From assembly GCF_013074385.2 (NCBI RefSeq), contig NZ_JABEYA020000007.1, positions 1-64,000 of the forward strand: a stretch of DNA of 64,000 nucleotides. The letters are read 5' to 3'. The position numbers and the translations under genes are program-made. Below the pieces are notes generated by a model. That model made no database searches, was not told where the DNA came from, and saw only the letters and a program-made list of their open reading frames with translations. The stretch's first letter is position 1. The number at the start of each line of letters is the position of its first letter. The stretch comes from Vibrio ostreicida (GTDB lineage: Bacteria > Pseudomonadota > Gammaproteobacteria > Enterobacterales > Vibrionaceae). Of the stretch, positions 34,482 through 44,715 are shown in pieces.

Positions 34482-36443
34482 ATGGCTTTGAAAACATTAA
34501 ACCGCAACGATTTATCAGACATTATCAAAGGCTCACATTTTTATGCCTGTGGCGGTGGTGGGGCTTTAAATAACGGAGAAGCTTTGCTTAAAGAAATTGA
34601 TGAGATTTTTCAAGCACGTAACTCAGAGGTAACAATTGAGTACATCAACTCAAGTGACGTGAAAAATAATGATAGGCTACCGGTTATGGCGGCGATGGGC
34701 GCCCCTCAGAAGTTTCTTGAGAAAGGGTATGGTAAATCTCCGATCAGTGCCTTTGAATACCTTGAAAAGTTGACTAAGACGTCATTTTCTGCGCTCTCCC
34801 CCGTAGAAACGGGCCCCATTGCTTATGGCATGAGTTTATTGATTGCGGCAAAGAAAGGCATCCCGATTGTCAATGGTGATGGGGGCGGACGAGCTTTTCC
34901 CTGCTTACAGCTCTCTACTTTTGCCAATAACGACCTAAAACACCCTATCGACGTCTCGCCTTGTGTTATTGCGTCAGAAAAGCCGAGAGACGCAGAAGGT
35001 GGTGTCGTCGTAATAGACTGCAAATCCAGCGCTGACGTTGATGCAATGACCCGTGGTATCATCAGCAATTCCAATAGCTTTGATGATCGCGCTTCTCTTG
35101 CCGCGTTCAGTATGACGGGTACACAACTCAAACAACCTAATGCTTTCGTACCAGACATGTTGCTCAAGTCAAAAAAATTGGGGGCTCATATTCGAGAGTG
35201 CTTAGTGAATCAATGTTCCTGTTTTGACGCAATCGAAGCACTGGAGGAATCTCAGTGTGTTATGCGTGGAAAACTAGAAAATATAACGTCGTTCACAGTC
35301 AAAGGCTTTGATTGGGTGGTGCAGGAGTATGTGAACCCAAACAATTCAGAGCATTACTTTATCATTTCTCAGAACGAAAATATGCTTTTATGGTCAACGA
35401 CTAAGCCGACACCGATCGCGATGGCCCCAGACCTAATTTGCTGCTTATCCAGTGACGCGTCTTTGATGAGCAATGATGAAATTCTAAACGCTTGGAACCA
35501 CAATCACGCTGACCCACGGTTTGATAATATGGCGATCTTTACCCTCACGGCGCCATCGCAAATTGAGCAACCCTGGTTCCATGATAATTTTTCGACAATA
35601 TTTAAACGCTTTGGTTATTTTGGCTGTTATCACCCGCCAGAGAAAGCACAACCTAGCACTAAACCAGCCGCGGCTCCCATTAAAATTAAGATTGTCATTC
35701 CTGTGAACACCGATGAATTCACTAAGCAAATATCAAAAAGCGTAGATAAGTTCAGAAGTAAAGACGTCATTATAGACTTAGAACCGATTAAGCAAGGAAC
35801 ACCATTTATTCAGTCCCGTATTGATCTCGCAATGAACTCGCCGTTCGTCATCGATGAGGTTATTGCCGCTGAGAAAAGTGGCTATGACGGTGTGTTTGTC
35901 ACGGATATGGACATGTGTGGTGTGGAAGCCGCCAGACAAGCGGTTAAAATTCCCGTGATCGGAGGGTTCAGGCCAAGCTTTTACAACGCGATGTTGTTGG
36001 GGCAAAAAGTGTCCATTCTTACGGTGAGTAATGTAGTCGACTTGCAAAATGAGCATGTTAGAGCATTTGGCGTTACACAAAATCTGGCATCCATTCTACC
36101 CTTGCAAAAAAGTGTCAATGAATTGAAAAACCCAAACGATGCTAATAAGCAATTGATCCTTGTTGAACTCTTCGAACTCGCCAGTCAAGCCATTCAACAA
36201 GACGGTGCGGATAGTTTCATGTTTGGCTGTACTGGGTTTACCGATTTTGCGACGCCTTTAAGCACGTTACTCAGTGAACGATTTGAACAGAATATACCTG
36301 TTATGGACCCCAACTGTTGCGCAATTGGCTACCTAATCATGTTGATCAAAAACAACCTTTCACAAAGTGGGCTGAGTTATCCTTATAATCAAATGCCCGA
36401 GCTGTGTCTGGACCCTTCAAGTCTTAATTTGGTCTGTGGTTAA
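34482..36443 (+). CDS. DUF917 / Asp-Glu (hydantoin) racemase fusion protein
   Basis: 653 residues from ATG at 34482 (AAAAGGA upstream; longer frames lack a site). Residues 1-~390 match DUF917 proteins, linked to hydantoin chemistry (HFYACGGGGALNNGE, ETGPIAYGMSLLIAAKKGIPIVNGDGGGR is split by the usual Gly-rich segments). After a Pro/Ala linker, residues ~410-640 are an Asp/Glu/hydantoin racemase domain with the second catalytic Cys in MFGCTGF. The first catalytic Cys position seems to be Thr/Asp (VTDMDMCG). The pair suggests a hydantoin-like or amidic substrate. Confidence 0.8.
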   Translation: MALKTLNRNDLSDIIKGSHFYACGGGGALNNGEALLKEIDEIFQARNSEVTIEYINSSDVKNNDRLPVMAAMGAPQKFLEKGYGKSPISAFEYLEKLTKTSFSALSPVETGPIAYGMSLLIAAKKGIPIVNGDGGGRAFPCLQLSTFANNDLKHPIDVSPCVIASEKPRDAEGGVVVIDCKSSADVDAMTRGIISNSNSFDDRASLAAFSMTGTQLKQPNAFVPDMLLKSKKLGAHIRECLVNQCSCFDAIEALEESQCVMRGKLENITSFTVKGFDWVVQEYVNPNNSEHYFIISQNENMLLWSTTKPTPIAMAPDLICCLSSDASLMSNDEILNAWNHNHADPRFDNMAIFTLTAPSQIEQPWFHDNFSTIFKRFGYFGCYHPPEKAQPSTKPAAAPIKIKIVIPVNTDEFTKQISKSVDKFRSKDVIIDLEPIKQGTPFIQSRIDLAMNSPFVIDEVIAAEKSGYDGVFVTDMDMCGVEAARQAVKIPVIGGFRPSFYNAMLLGQKVSILTVSNVVDLQNEHVRAFGVTQNLASILPLQKSVNELKNPNDANKQLILVELFELASQAIQQDGADSFMFGCTGFTDFATPLSTLLSERFEQNIPVMDPNCCAIGYLIMLIKNNLSQSGLSYPYNQMPELCLDPSSLNLVCG

Positions 36444-36447
36444 GCGA

Positions 36448-36477
36448 CAATAGGCAACCTTGTCTGGTTGCCTATTG
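36448..36477 (+). terminator. Stem-loop after the DUF917-racemase gene
   Basis: Perfect 12-bp stem CAATAGGCAACC/GGTTGCCTATTG with a 6-nt loop, 5 bp after the stop; the T-run is weak. Confidence 0.7.
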
Positions 36478-36805
36478 CTATTAAAATGATGGGGGGCTAC
36501 GTTGACTTTGTCATTCTGATAAGAGAAAACGTATCGCAAGGGCGTTGGATTCCTTGCGCCCATCAACCACTTGTTAAGTCGATTTATATACCTGATATCA
36601 CATCATTTTAAAGCCAATCATCCCCTCACTCCAATGCGTTTTTCTTTTCGATCACTACTACAACGATATTTCTCATCAGTCTCTTTTGGTATCAATTTCA
36701 AAGATTCTTGTTTTTTTTGAGTAGGTTATAATTTTCATAATATTTGCAAAATGACCATCTTTGTATAACATAAAAAACTGAGTGCATATAAAATGGAATT
36801 TCTGC
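36478..36805. other. Intergenic, AT-rich, promoter region of the XRE-ATPase gene
   Basis: About 330 bp without a gene. The T-rich stretch 36700-36780 is the likely promoter area; no clear box pair is chosen. Confidence 0.4.
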
Positions 36806-39661
36806 ATGGCAAGTAGCGTCCTAATCAACGGCATGAAATTAAAACAGCTCAGGGAACAACGGGCTTTATCTCAGGAAGGGCTTGAGTATGCTTGCAGTCA
36901 AAAAAAAGGGTGCAGTGTCTCCATTGCGACCATCAAAAGGGCCGAGCTAGGTACGCCATTAAGTCGCAGGACAGCGGCTAGGCTGGCTAACTTTTTCTCG
37001 GTCTCCATAGACGAACTGATCTCAACACCCATCAATGAACACGATGCCATGCCATCGTTTTCCGAAGAGAAAAGACAAGGAGTTGTCGTTTGGCTGCGAT
37101 GCAATACAAAAGGTGCGGTGACAGAAATGGCCAACCGAATATCCCTCCTCTGTCCCTTATTTACTCAGAATTTTGGCAATACATTAGTCGCAGCCCTGCC
37201 CTATCAGACACAAGAGAGAAAAATCTATCTCTCTCTACAAAGCGCTCTTTTAGATTGGTCTCAGTTCGCCTCTACTTTTACAGCGTTGGTCTCAGTCCAA
37301 CCCTTATCAACGCTTTCTGAACAGCAATGGTGCCTCGACGACCACCGCCTAAATATCTTGTCAGAATTAAGTTTGCAGATACATCGCCCCTCCGTTCTGG
37401 TGTCTGACTCGCTGATCGAGGTCAGTTCTCGATATTTTTCTTATCAGGACATCAGACACCTTTCCGGATACAAGGTACTGCTCCAGCGACAACAGCCCTT
37501 TTTTTGCACTACCGTGGCCAGAGAGCACGAACTTTCACTCTTTCGTTATGCGCTTGAACAAGTGGATCGCTATGAAAACCGTTTTCTTATCACGGTATCG
37601 GGTGACGAGGGAATGGGCAAAAGTCATATGCTCAACGAGCTCACTCATCTGGCTCAACAACAGGGCTGGCAAGCGATTGATTACGACTTTGAATGGTCAC
37701 CTCATCCCTTGTTAGAACTTACTCAACAAATCACAGCAAGTCGTCAGCTTGGCCAAACAAAAAGTAGAGCAGAGACCCAATGTGATGTTGCTCTGGAATC
37801 TGATATTGCAGCACCTCAGACCCCGATCTTGATATCGATAGACAATGTACACCTGTCAGATCATACCCATATCGCCGATATTAAAAAGATTATGGAAGAT
37901 CTCCAGAATAGCGCCGCCGTCATTGCTATCAGCTACTTACCGTCACACGTTGACGATGACTGTCTTGAAACGTTACGTTGTACACAGTGGTCAGAACTCC
38001 CACTCTCCCTTTCCCCGTTAAACAAACACGCGATGATAATGTTTGCACAACAGCAGGCATCAATACCCAACGAGAGAGAAGATTCATACATAGAACAATC
38101 GAACGGTAACCCGTTTTATTACCAACAACTGATCCTATTTAGGCCAAAAAATGGTATCCCTCCCTCGGTGTTTTTACGATCACAAGACATCCTGAACAAC
38201 CTGCCTCCTATATCTAAACAGATACTTGCCATATTATCACTTGCATTGGCTCCGTTCACGACTGATGACTTAAAGGCAATGCTTCCTCTGTCGGGACCCA
38301 GTATTGAAACGTTACTTAACATCCACTTGATTCGTATTAGCCATGAAGACGTGGTCACCCTTTACTCTCCCTTTTTAGCAAAAGTCCTAGTAGAAAACAT
38401 TGAACCTCAGGATCAATGTCGTATTTATCTTCACCTTGCCAGCCATACTAAGCAGCACGCATCCATATCAGACATCAGCAAGCAGTTGACGTTGGCAGAC
38501 TATTATACGAAAGGGGAAAGTTGGCATGATGCTTCTCGGACGTTTTTACACTGTGGTCAGCATTGCTTAGAGACCGGTGATTATCCCTTGGCTCAGCACT
38601 ATCTCAATATTGCACTAGAACACCAACAAAGAGCGCCCCATTTATCATCAAATGGATTGCTTTTGGACATTCGTTTGACTCTAGCAACCTTAGTTCGTGT
38701 TACTCATGGATGGGTAAGTCACAGCACTGTGGCCGCCTATCAAAGCTGCATTACCCTTGCTCAGGAACAAAAGTGTGCCAAACGGCATTGTATTTCTTTA
38801 AGTGGCTTATGGGTCACTCAATTAATGGCGATGAACTTTGAACTATCCGAAGACACGGCCAAGCAAATACTAGCGCTAGCCGAAGAGTCTGATATACCGA
38901 GTGGGAAAGCACTGGCTTACAGTTGTCTGGCCAATTCACAATATTGGCTGGCAAAACACCATCAGGCCATTACTCATGCGCAACTCGCATTTGAATATAT
39001 GCAAGATAAACAACAGGACGCGATATACGATAAAGTAGGGATAAACCCTATCGCTTTAGCGGGCTGTTTTGGCAGCCTCTCTGCAACCTTATTGGGCCTC
39101 GAAGACAAAGTCATTTATTTTCAGAGTTTTAACGGCGACGACTCTATCGTCAACGAGCCCTTCAGCCAAGCAATCGCTTTGCAGGGGGAGGTTTGGGTCG
39201 CTTATCATTCCCGTCAATTTCAGCAAGTATTGCAATTGTCTGACCAACTGCTCGATTTAGCAGATACTTATCAGTTTCCTTTTTATCGTGGCATTGCCAT
39301 GCTCTTTAAAGGCTGGGCGCAGTTTTTCACGTCTAAACAGCAAACTGCACCATCCTTAGCTTTAGTCGAAGAAGGTTACAACCATTGGTTAACGGCCAGT
39401 GGCGATCAAATTGCACATTCACTCTACGCGATGATCAAAGCAGAACTTTATATTAAGGTGCAACGGTTGGAGGAAGCCTTAGCATTACTCGAAGAAGGGA
39501 TAGACACGGCAACACAGAGAAAAGAGTTCTGTTATTTAGCACCAATGTACGCCATGGCAGCGTCGATCCAAACCGATGGAGGTTCCTTCAATCAGATCGC
39601 AAGTCAGTTTGCCAAACAACAGGGCGCCACATTATTTATTAGCGAGTATAACTTGGATTAA
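36806..39661 (+). CDS. Large XRE-type regulator with STAND/AAA ATPase and TPR-like region
   Basis: 951 residues from ATG at 36806. The N-terminal HTH_XRE is MKLKQLREQRALSQEGLEYAC...SIATIKRAELG. The NTPase has Walker A GDEGMGKS (~residue 270) and Walker B ILISIDNVH. The C-terminal ~400 residues are helical repeats (TPR-like). This build is that of signal-transduction ATPases related to MalT/LAL regulators, but with an XRE instead of a LuxR DNA-binding domain. It lies downstream of the DUF917-racemase gene and may control it or the catabolic cluster. Confidence 0.85.
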   Translation: MASSVLINGMKLKQLREQRALSQEGLEYACSQKKGCSVSIATIKRAELGTPLSRRTAARLANFFSVSIDELISTPINEHDAMPSFSEEKRQGVVVWLRCNTKGAVTEMANRISLLCPLFTQNFGNTLVAALPYQTQERKIYLSLQSALLDWSQFASTFTALVSVQPLSTLSEQQWCLDDHRLNILSELSLQIHRPSVLVSDSLIEVSSRYFSYQDIRHLSGYKVLLQRQQPFFCTTVAREHELSLFRYALEQVDRYENRFLITVSGDEGMGKSHMLNELTHLAQQQGWQAIDYDFEWSPHPLLELTQQITASRQLGQTKSRAETQCDVALESDIAAPQTPILISIDNVHLSDHTHIADIKKIMEDLQNSAAVIAISYLPSHVDDDCLETLRCTQWSELPLSLSPLNKHAMIMFAQQQASIPNEREDSYIEQSNGNPFYYQQLILFRPKNGIPPSVFLRSQDILNNLPPISKQILAILSLALAPFTTDDLKAMLPLSGPSIETLLNIHLIRISHEDVVTLYSPFLAKVLVENIEPQDQCRIYLHLASHTKQHASISDISKQLTLADYYTKGESWHDASRTFLHCGQHCLETGDYPLAQHYLNIALEHQQRAPHLSSNGLLLDIRLTLATLVRVTHGWVSHSTVAAYQSCITLAQEQKCAKRHCISLSGLWVTQLMAMNFELSEDTAKQILALAEESDIPSGKALAYSCLANSQYWLAKHHQAITHAQLAFEYMQDKQQDAIYDKVGINPIALAGCFGSLSATLLGLEDKVIYFQSFNGDDSIVNEPFSQAIALQGEVWVAYHSRQFQQVLQLSDQLLDLADTYQFPFYRGIAMLFKGWAQFFTSKQQTAPSLALVEEGYNHWLTASGDQIAHSLYAMIKAELYIKVQRLEEALALLEEGIDTATQRKEFCYLAPMYAMAASIQTDGGSFNQIASQFAKQQGATLFISEYNLD

Positions 39662-39719
39662 AACATAGCCTTTGGCCTAGACGTCATCAAAGCTCTGATC
39701 GTATCATTAAACGAAAAAC

Positions 39720-40265
39720 TCACCAAAAGTCCGATATTCCGGAAACGCCATAGGCACCAAAACGCTGCGCATCCGCTAACTGTTCCATACTCATTCCACC
39801 CAGCGCAAACGTCGGCATAGTGGCTAACGCTGACAGTTGCTCAAAGCGGTGCCAACCGATAGGTACTGCCTGTGGATGGCAACTAGCCACCTCAACGGGT
39901 GAGATCGTGACAAAATCACACCCAACGCTGTTCGCTCGTTCAATTTCTTCTTCATTGTGACAAGAAGCCGCTAAATACTGCATTCCTTGCTGACGCAACT
40001 CTCTGATTAAGGCGTTATCTCTCGCATCACTGGATGTGAGATGAAGACCATGAAAAGGCGCTAAGTGACTTCCGTCGTAGGACGTTGAGTTCAACAAGAC
40101 AATCCCGTTAAGATGTGAACCTAATGCTTTTTTTAATGTACTCAGTGGGTGAGATTTCACCCTGACCTGACTCATATCGTTGGCTGTCTTTCGATCCATC
40201 ATCTGCGCAATCACACTCAAGTTCTCTTGGACGCCAGTAATGGCATATTGTCTGGGCAAAATCAT
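39720..40265 (-). CDS. ThiE/TenI-like protein (thiamine phosphate synthase fold)
   Basis: 181 residues: LHLTSSDARD, AASCHNEEEIERANSVGCDFVTISPV, GWHRFEQLS, PTFALGGMS are ThiE/TenI barrel motifs, and the whole resembles the C-terminal ThiE-like domain that follows the Nudix domain in some MutT proteins. There is no Nudix domain here and no thi gene nearby. A true TMP synthase role is doubtful. Confidence 0.75.
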   Translation of the reverse strand: MILPRQYAITGVQENLSVIAQMMDRKTANDMSQVRVKSHPLSTLKKALGSHLNGIVLLNSTSYDGSHLAPFHGLHLTSSDARDNALIRELRQQGMQYLAASCHNEEEIERANSVGCDFVTISPVEVASCHPQAVPIGWHRFEQLSALATMPTFALGGMSMEQLADAQRFGAYGVSGISDFW

Positions 40266-40458
40266 GATATTCTGTTTCTGACCTCTTTATTAGCAAATTC
40301 ATTGCTTTAGAACGTATGACTTGACTTTATCAACGCCAAATCATACTCACTGATCCCCCTATGCCACCCAAACAATGTTAATGCGATAAAAATATCGCAT
40401 TCTGACTGGCAACGCGGGGTATCACAAATGAGAGGGACGACACGATGATGCTCACTGT

Positions 40459-41187
40459 TTAAGCCAGTTCGCCTGCTCCTTTTGCAGAATGCTCATTGGT
40501 TTCAACCAGAAAATGCCGAGCTGAACGCTTTAGTTGGGACCATTGATCATCCTCGACCACAATACCATTTTGCCAAGACAACTTCTGAGCCTCATGCAAT
40601 TGCTGGGCGTCAATATGAATGGAATACCCCCGAGAACTCTGGAAAAGGTCAAAATCATGTGCGGACAATTCAATGATCATCGAGCAGTCGTCTTGCTGGG
40701 TATGATTAAGTTTATCAGAAAAGAAGATATCTGGCGCGATGCACCCTCGGTTTAACACATAAAGCACACGCTTAGGGCTACTTCCGTTTACCCATTGGGC
40801 CCGACAAGCGATGCCTTTGGCCGCTAGCTTCATCAATTCACTGTATGCAAGCCAACGATTGTGACACTGCTTAAGAAGTACAGTGATCGATTTATTTTTT
40901 ACCATCTGTTCGACCGAAAAATCCAATATTGCGGGAAGATGGCACGCAATACTGTTGTTGAGCTCAATCACCACACGTTCGTCACTACAAGAAATAAGAG
41001 TCACGCCACCATCGTTTTCTTGACTCAAAAACTGACTTGCCTTGTTGAAATGGGCCACACCATTTAGCCCGGCCATCTGTAAATCAGCGACCATGGTTGC
41101 GATGGCATCGGCTTCACCACAAAGACGACCTGACCCCAAAAAAGCTTTCTGGACCGCGCTAACCAATTCGTTGTGCGAAACAATCAT
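40459..41187 (-). CDS. DUF3726 protein
   Basis: 242 residues: MIVSHNELVSAVQKAFLGSG.LCGEADAIATMVADLQMAGLNGV matches the DUF3726 N-terminus. Function unknown. The gene overlaps the stop of the 578-residue gene (ATGA), so both are co-translated. It is the last gene of the catabolic cluster. Confidence 0.75.
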   Translation of the reverse strand: MIVSHNELVSAVQKAFLGSGRLCGEADAIATMVADLQMAGLNGVAHFNKASQFLSQENDGGVTLISCSDERVVIELNNSIACHLPAILDFSVEQMVKNKSITVLLKQCHNRWLAYSELMKLAAKGIACRAQWVNGSSPKRVLYVLNRGCIAPDIFFSDKLNHTQQDDCSMIIELSAHDFDLFQSSRGYSIHIDAQQLHEAQKLSWQNGIVVEDDQWSQLKRSARHFLVETNEHSAKGAGELA

Positions 41188-42920
41188 CCTCGTTCTCCTT
41201 GCCTGCCTATTCGTTTCTGGCCTTTTTCCGCACGGTCAGATACGGGTATCAAAGGGAATATCCAGCTATCCCAACATTCCGATTTGCCAATTTCATCCAG
41301 CAGCGGTGCGCCCTGAAACAACGTGACACGTACCCATCTATCGGAACGTGGGTCAAACTTTGTCGCGCCGAACATCGCCAGCTTGCAACGCAGCAAAGAC
41401 ATCGGCGAAGCATCCAAGCGAAGTACATTGATTTGAATGTCGCCCATCTCACAATGGCCTAAAGTCCAAACACGCTTTGCGATGGTTCGATATTGAGGTT
41501 TCTTCAACAAGAACTCCGCTAGCGGGGTTTCTCGTTGCTGTTTTGCAACAGCGTGGAACAACTGATTGACCTGTCGGCCAATATCGAGTGGCAACGCTTT
41601 TTCTTCACCAACATCAAGGCCTCGAATTCCTAATCGCGGCTCTTCTTTATCTTGCGACCGATACCAAAACCAATAATTATTATCCGGCAAAGTATAGTCG
41701 GTCTCGATAGCCCACCGGTACTTACACGTCAAGACATCTAGCAAGTCCCCGACACATTGACCCGCAGAAATCGACAGCATTTCTTCGCCATTAATCTGAT
41801 CTTGAAATCTATCCACCTGATGTGGATACATCTCCATTAAACAGGAAAGGAAAACTTCTTGAGCTTCCAACGACATACTATTGGTCTTTTGTACCACGTG
41901 TTGCCAGTCGAGGCATTCATCCATCCATTCAGATAACTGATGCTTCACTGCTGCAATATCCACGATCGCTTGTTGATTGAGATGACTTTGTTTTTCATTG
42001 ATCGTTTTTGCCTGCTCCAAATGAAGAGCGGCTTTATCCAGAAGCTGTCTGAGGGGTTGATAAAACTGGGCATCACATGGCATGGCAAGGACTCGAGAGA
42101 GGGCTCTTTCGCGTGTCGTCATCCATTGATCAACGATCCGAGGGTGGTTGATCAGAAACGGAGCCATCCCCAGTCCAGTGGCGTTGCCAACGCCAAGATA
42201 ACGTTGTAAACCGAGATCCAATTTAACCGCCTTGCTTCCCCCTTTTTGCTCCGCCAGATAGTGGACCCAGTCCAAACTAAATTGACGTAACAAATAGACC
42301 GCACACATTTGTGCACGAAATGAAAAACGAAAGTCCGGATTGCCTTCCAGTTGTTTAAAATCCGCAATACCAAATTTTCCATTGCCATAAACCGCAGTAG
42401 TGCGAAGGATGTAACCCACGTCCACCAACTCTTTCGAATTGGGCTGGCAACCTTGAGATAACGCGTTGATAAGGTGTTCGAATATTCGGACACTCTTGTT
42501 TGCCCGAGCTAACACCAAGACATTATTGGGATTACGCCCAGCTTCCTGCAAGGGAACATTGGCCCTTAGTCTTTCGAGCAAGGCCACATCAACCATTCCC
42601 TGAACCAGCGCAAACGTCACATCCCACTTTTGTGCAATCACCCGATCATTGCGCTGTTCACTGTTTAACTGGTCACAAAAAACAATCAGATGATAGGTCT
42701 GTTCAATCGTCTTAAGCTGATAGATGACATGACCATAGCCTTGCGGACACAGTTGCCACTCATGTTGGTTAACTTGCCACTTTTCAGTAGCCATTTTGCG
42801 AATCAGACTTCGAACAAAACTGATTCGATTTTGATGCATAGCCCCTAGCCTTTCTGGTGCCATAACCCTATCTGCGTCTCGCAGTTGTCCGCTGGTGTGG
42901 GTCGAACGATGTGCATCCAT
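41184..42920 (-). CDS. Conserved hypothetical protein, 578 aa
   Basis: Start at 42920 chosen for AAAGGTGG upstream. Soluble, no motif I recognise; it has GKFGIADFKQL, RAQMCAVYLLRQFSLDWV and GVGNATGLGMAPFLINHPR as conserved-looking segments. Strict coupling to the DUF3726 gene and position next to a BCCT transporter suggest one pathway. Possibly a new enzyme family. Confidence 0.7.
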   Translation of the reverse strand: MDAHRSTHTSGQLRDADRVMAPERLGAMHQNRISFVRSLIRKMATEKWQVNQHEWQLCPQGYGHVIYQLKTIEQTYHLIVFCDQLNSEQRNDRVIAQKWDVTFALVQGMVDVALLERLRANVPLQEAGRNPNNVLVLARANKSVRIFEHLINALSQGCQPNSKELVDVGYILRTTAVYGNGKFGIADFKQLEGNPDFRFSFRAQMCAVYLLRQFSLDWVHYLAEQKGGSKAVKLDLGLQRYLGVGNATGLGMAPFLINHPRIVDQWMTTRERALSRVLAMPCDAQFYQPLRQLLDKAALHLEQAKTINEKQSHLNQQAIVDIAAVKHQLSEWMDECLDWQHVVQKTNSMSLEAQEVFLSCLMEMYPHQVDRFQDQINGEEMLSISAGQCVGDLLDVLTCKYRWAIETDYTLPDNNYWFWYRSQDKEEPRLGIRGLDVGEEKALPLDIGRQVNQLFHAVAKQQRETPLAEFLLKKPQYRTIAKRVWTLGHCEMGDIQINVLRLDASPMSLLRCKLAMFGATKFDPRSDRWVRVTLFQGAPLLDEIGKSECWDSWIFPLIPVSDRAEKGQKRIGRQGERG

Positions 42921-43008
42921 TTTGCTCACCACCTTTATCATTATAAGAATGGGGGTTACCGGTGTTTTACCGATGTACGTTTGACGTTGTTGACATTGTA
43001 TTTTTTAA

Positions 43009-44595
43009 TTAACAGCCTTGTTCTTTTGCCATTTTTATGGCTATTTGAGGCGCATTCCAAAGCGATGGCAGCAGAATAAGGGATACGGGCACCGCTGTAA
43101 TAACGATGAATGATTGCAGCGCTGAGATCCCTCCTGCCCCCAGTGAAATAAGTATCACTGCAGTAAAGCCCATCATTACTCCCCAAAAGATTCTTATCAT
43201 CGCATTCGGTTCTTTTTCCCCGCTAATCACCACACTGATGGTGTAGGTCATGGAATCTCCGGTCGTCACAATAAAAATCGTGGTCAAGACCAGAAACAAA
43301 ATAGAAATGAGCATGGGGAAAGGCAGTTGTTGAGTCACCGCTAGCAGCGCACCTGGCAAATTGAATCCCGCAAATGCTTGGCTGATACTTCCTGGTGTGT
43401 TGATCTCAAACGCCAACCCTGTCCCACCGACGATGGTGAACCAGAAGCAAGTGGTCAGTGGCGCGATCACACTGATCGTAGTAATGATCTGACGAATGTT
43501 GCGCCCTCTGGAGATCCGAGCAATGAAAATCGCCATCATTGGACCATAGCCTAAAAACCAGCCCCAAAAAAATACTGTCCACCAACTTAGCCAAGCTTCA
43601 TCGCCGCGATATGTCGCCATGGGAATGAATGTGTCCAACATGGTGCCAACACCTTGGATATATCCGTTGAAGATAAAATTCGTCGGTCCACAAACCAATA
43701 TGTAAATCATCAGTGCAACAGCCAGCGTGACGTTGTAACGACTAAGCATTTGCATACCTCGATTTAGGCCGCTGAGTGCCGACAAGGTATAGAGGGTGAT
43801 GGCAAACAGAATGATCATTAATTGAGTCGTAAAACCGTCTGGAATATTGAACAATTCGTTGAGCGCATAGCTAATCTGTAAGCCAAGAAAACCGATGGGA
43901 CCTATGGTTCCTGCCGCCACCGCAACAATGCAACAAGCATCAATCAAGGCGCCAATATGACCTTGCAGCGCTCGTTGACCTAACACCGGATACAGAAGAA
44001 TACGTGGCTTCAGTGGTAAACCCTTATCATAATGAAGGTGCATGACCACAATCGATGTCAGGCTACCGACAATCGCCCACGCGAGAAAACCCCAATGCAT
44101 GAAAGCTTGTGACAACGCATTAACTGCCTTTTGCTCAGGTGAGGCTCCATCCGCATACAAAGGGGGTGGGTTAACATAATGGGCGATGGGTTCAGCCGCT
44201 GCCCAGAACACACCTCCACCTGCCAACAATGTGCAAAAAATGATCGCCATCCAGCGAAATCCGCCCATTTCCGGCGTATCGACACCACCAAGCACAACCT
44301 TGCCTGTTCGGCCAAAAGCAAGCGCTAAGCCAACAAGAAAAGTAAAGAGCAGTAGCACCTGCCAGTAAGGCCCAAAAACATTGACAGACCAATCAAAACC
44401 ACTATCGACCAACTCTGTAAGTAGCTCACGGTCATACAGTGCGATGGCCACAAAAAGCGCAATAAACCCGCCACTATACCAAAAAGCAGGGTTACACAGA
44501 CCCAGCCTTTCCAGAGATAAGAAGGGTTGATCACGATGGTTCGATTGAGAGGGTCCCACCGTTGACGTCTTCGATCTATTGGTTAACTCAGACAT
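43009..44595 (-). CDS. BCCT family betaine/carnitine/choline transporter
   Basis: 528 residues, 12 membrane segments. Signature SWWTVFFWGWFLGYGPM, GGGVFWAAAEPIAHYVNPPP, and RISRGR are BCCT family motifs. Imports a quaternary ammonium compound with Na+ or H+. The C-terminal tail is short, so osmotic regulation as in BetP is less likely; its place between catabolic genes favours nutrient uptake. Confidence 0.95.
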   Translation of the reverse strand: MSELTNRSKTSTVGPSQSNHRDQPFLSLERLGLCNPAFWYSGGFIALFVAIALYDRELLTELVDSGFDWSVNVFGPYWQVLLLFTFLVGLALAFGRTGKVVLGGVDTPEMGGFRWMAIIFCTLLAGGGVFWAAAEPIAHYVNPPPLYADGASPEQKAVNALSQAFMHWGFLAWAIVGSLTSIVVMHLHYDKGLPLKPRILLYPVLGQRALQGHIGALIDACCIVAVAAGTIGPIGFLGLQISYALNELFNIPDGFTTQLMIILFAITLYTLSALSGLNRGMQMLSRYNVTLAVALMIYILVCGPTNFIFNGYIQGVGTMLDTFIPMATYRGDEAWLSWWTVFFWGWFLGYGPMMAIFIARISRGRNIRQIITTISVIAPLTTCFWFTIVGGTGLAFEINTPGSISQAFAGFNLPGALLAVTQQLPFPMLISILFLVLTTIFIVTTGDSMTYTISVVISGEKEPNAMIRIFWGVMMGFTAVILISLGAGGISALQSFIVITAVPVSLILLPSLWNAPQIAIKMAKEQGC

Positions 44596-44715
44596 ATACT
44601 GACTCCAGCAAATTTCTTTTGAACGGCCAAAGAGCTCGCTATAAGGATTTTTATTTTATCTGCCCACTGACTCGCCGCGATAATGCTGATAGGTGGGCAT
44701 CGTTTGAGGTTTCAT

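Noticed and set aside
39720..40265. Housekeeping thiamine phosphate synthase
   Set aside because: No thi genes nearby, and the sequence resembles the ThiE-like tail of MutT proteins more than ThiE itself.
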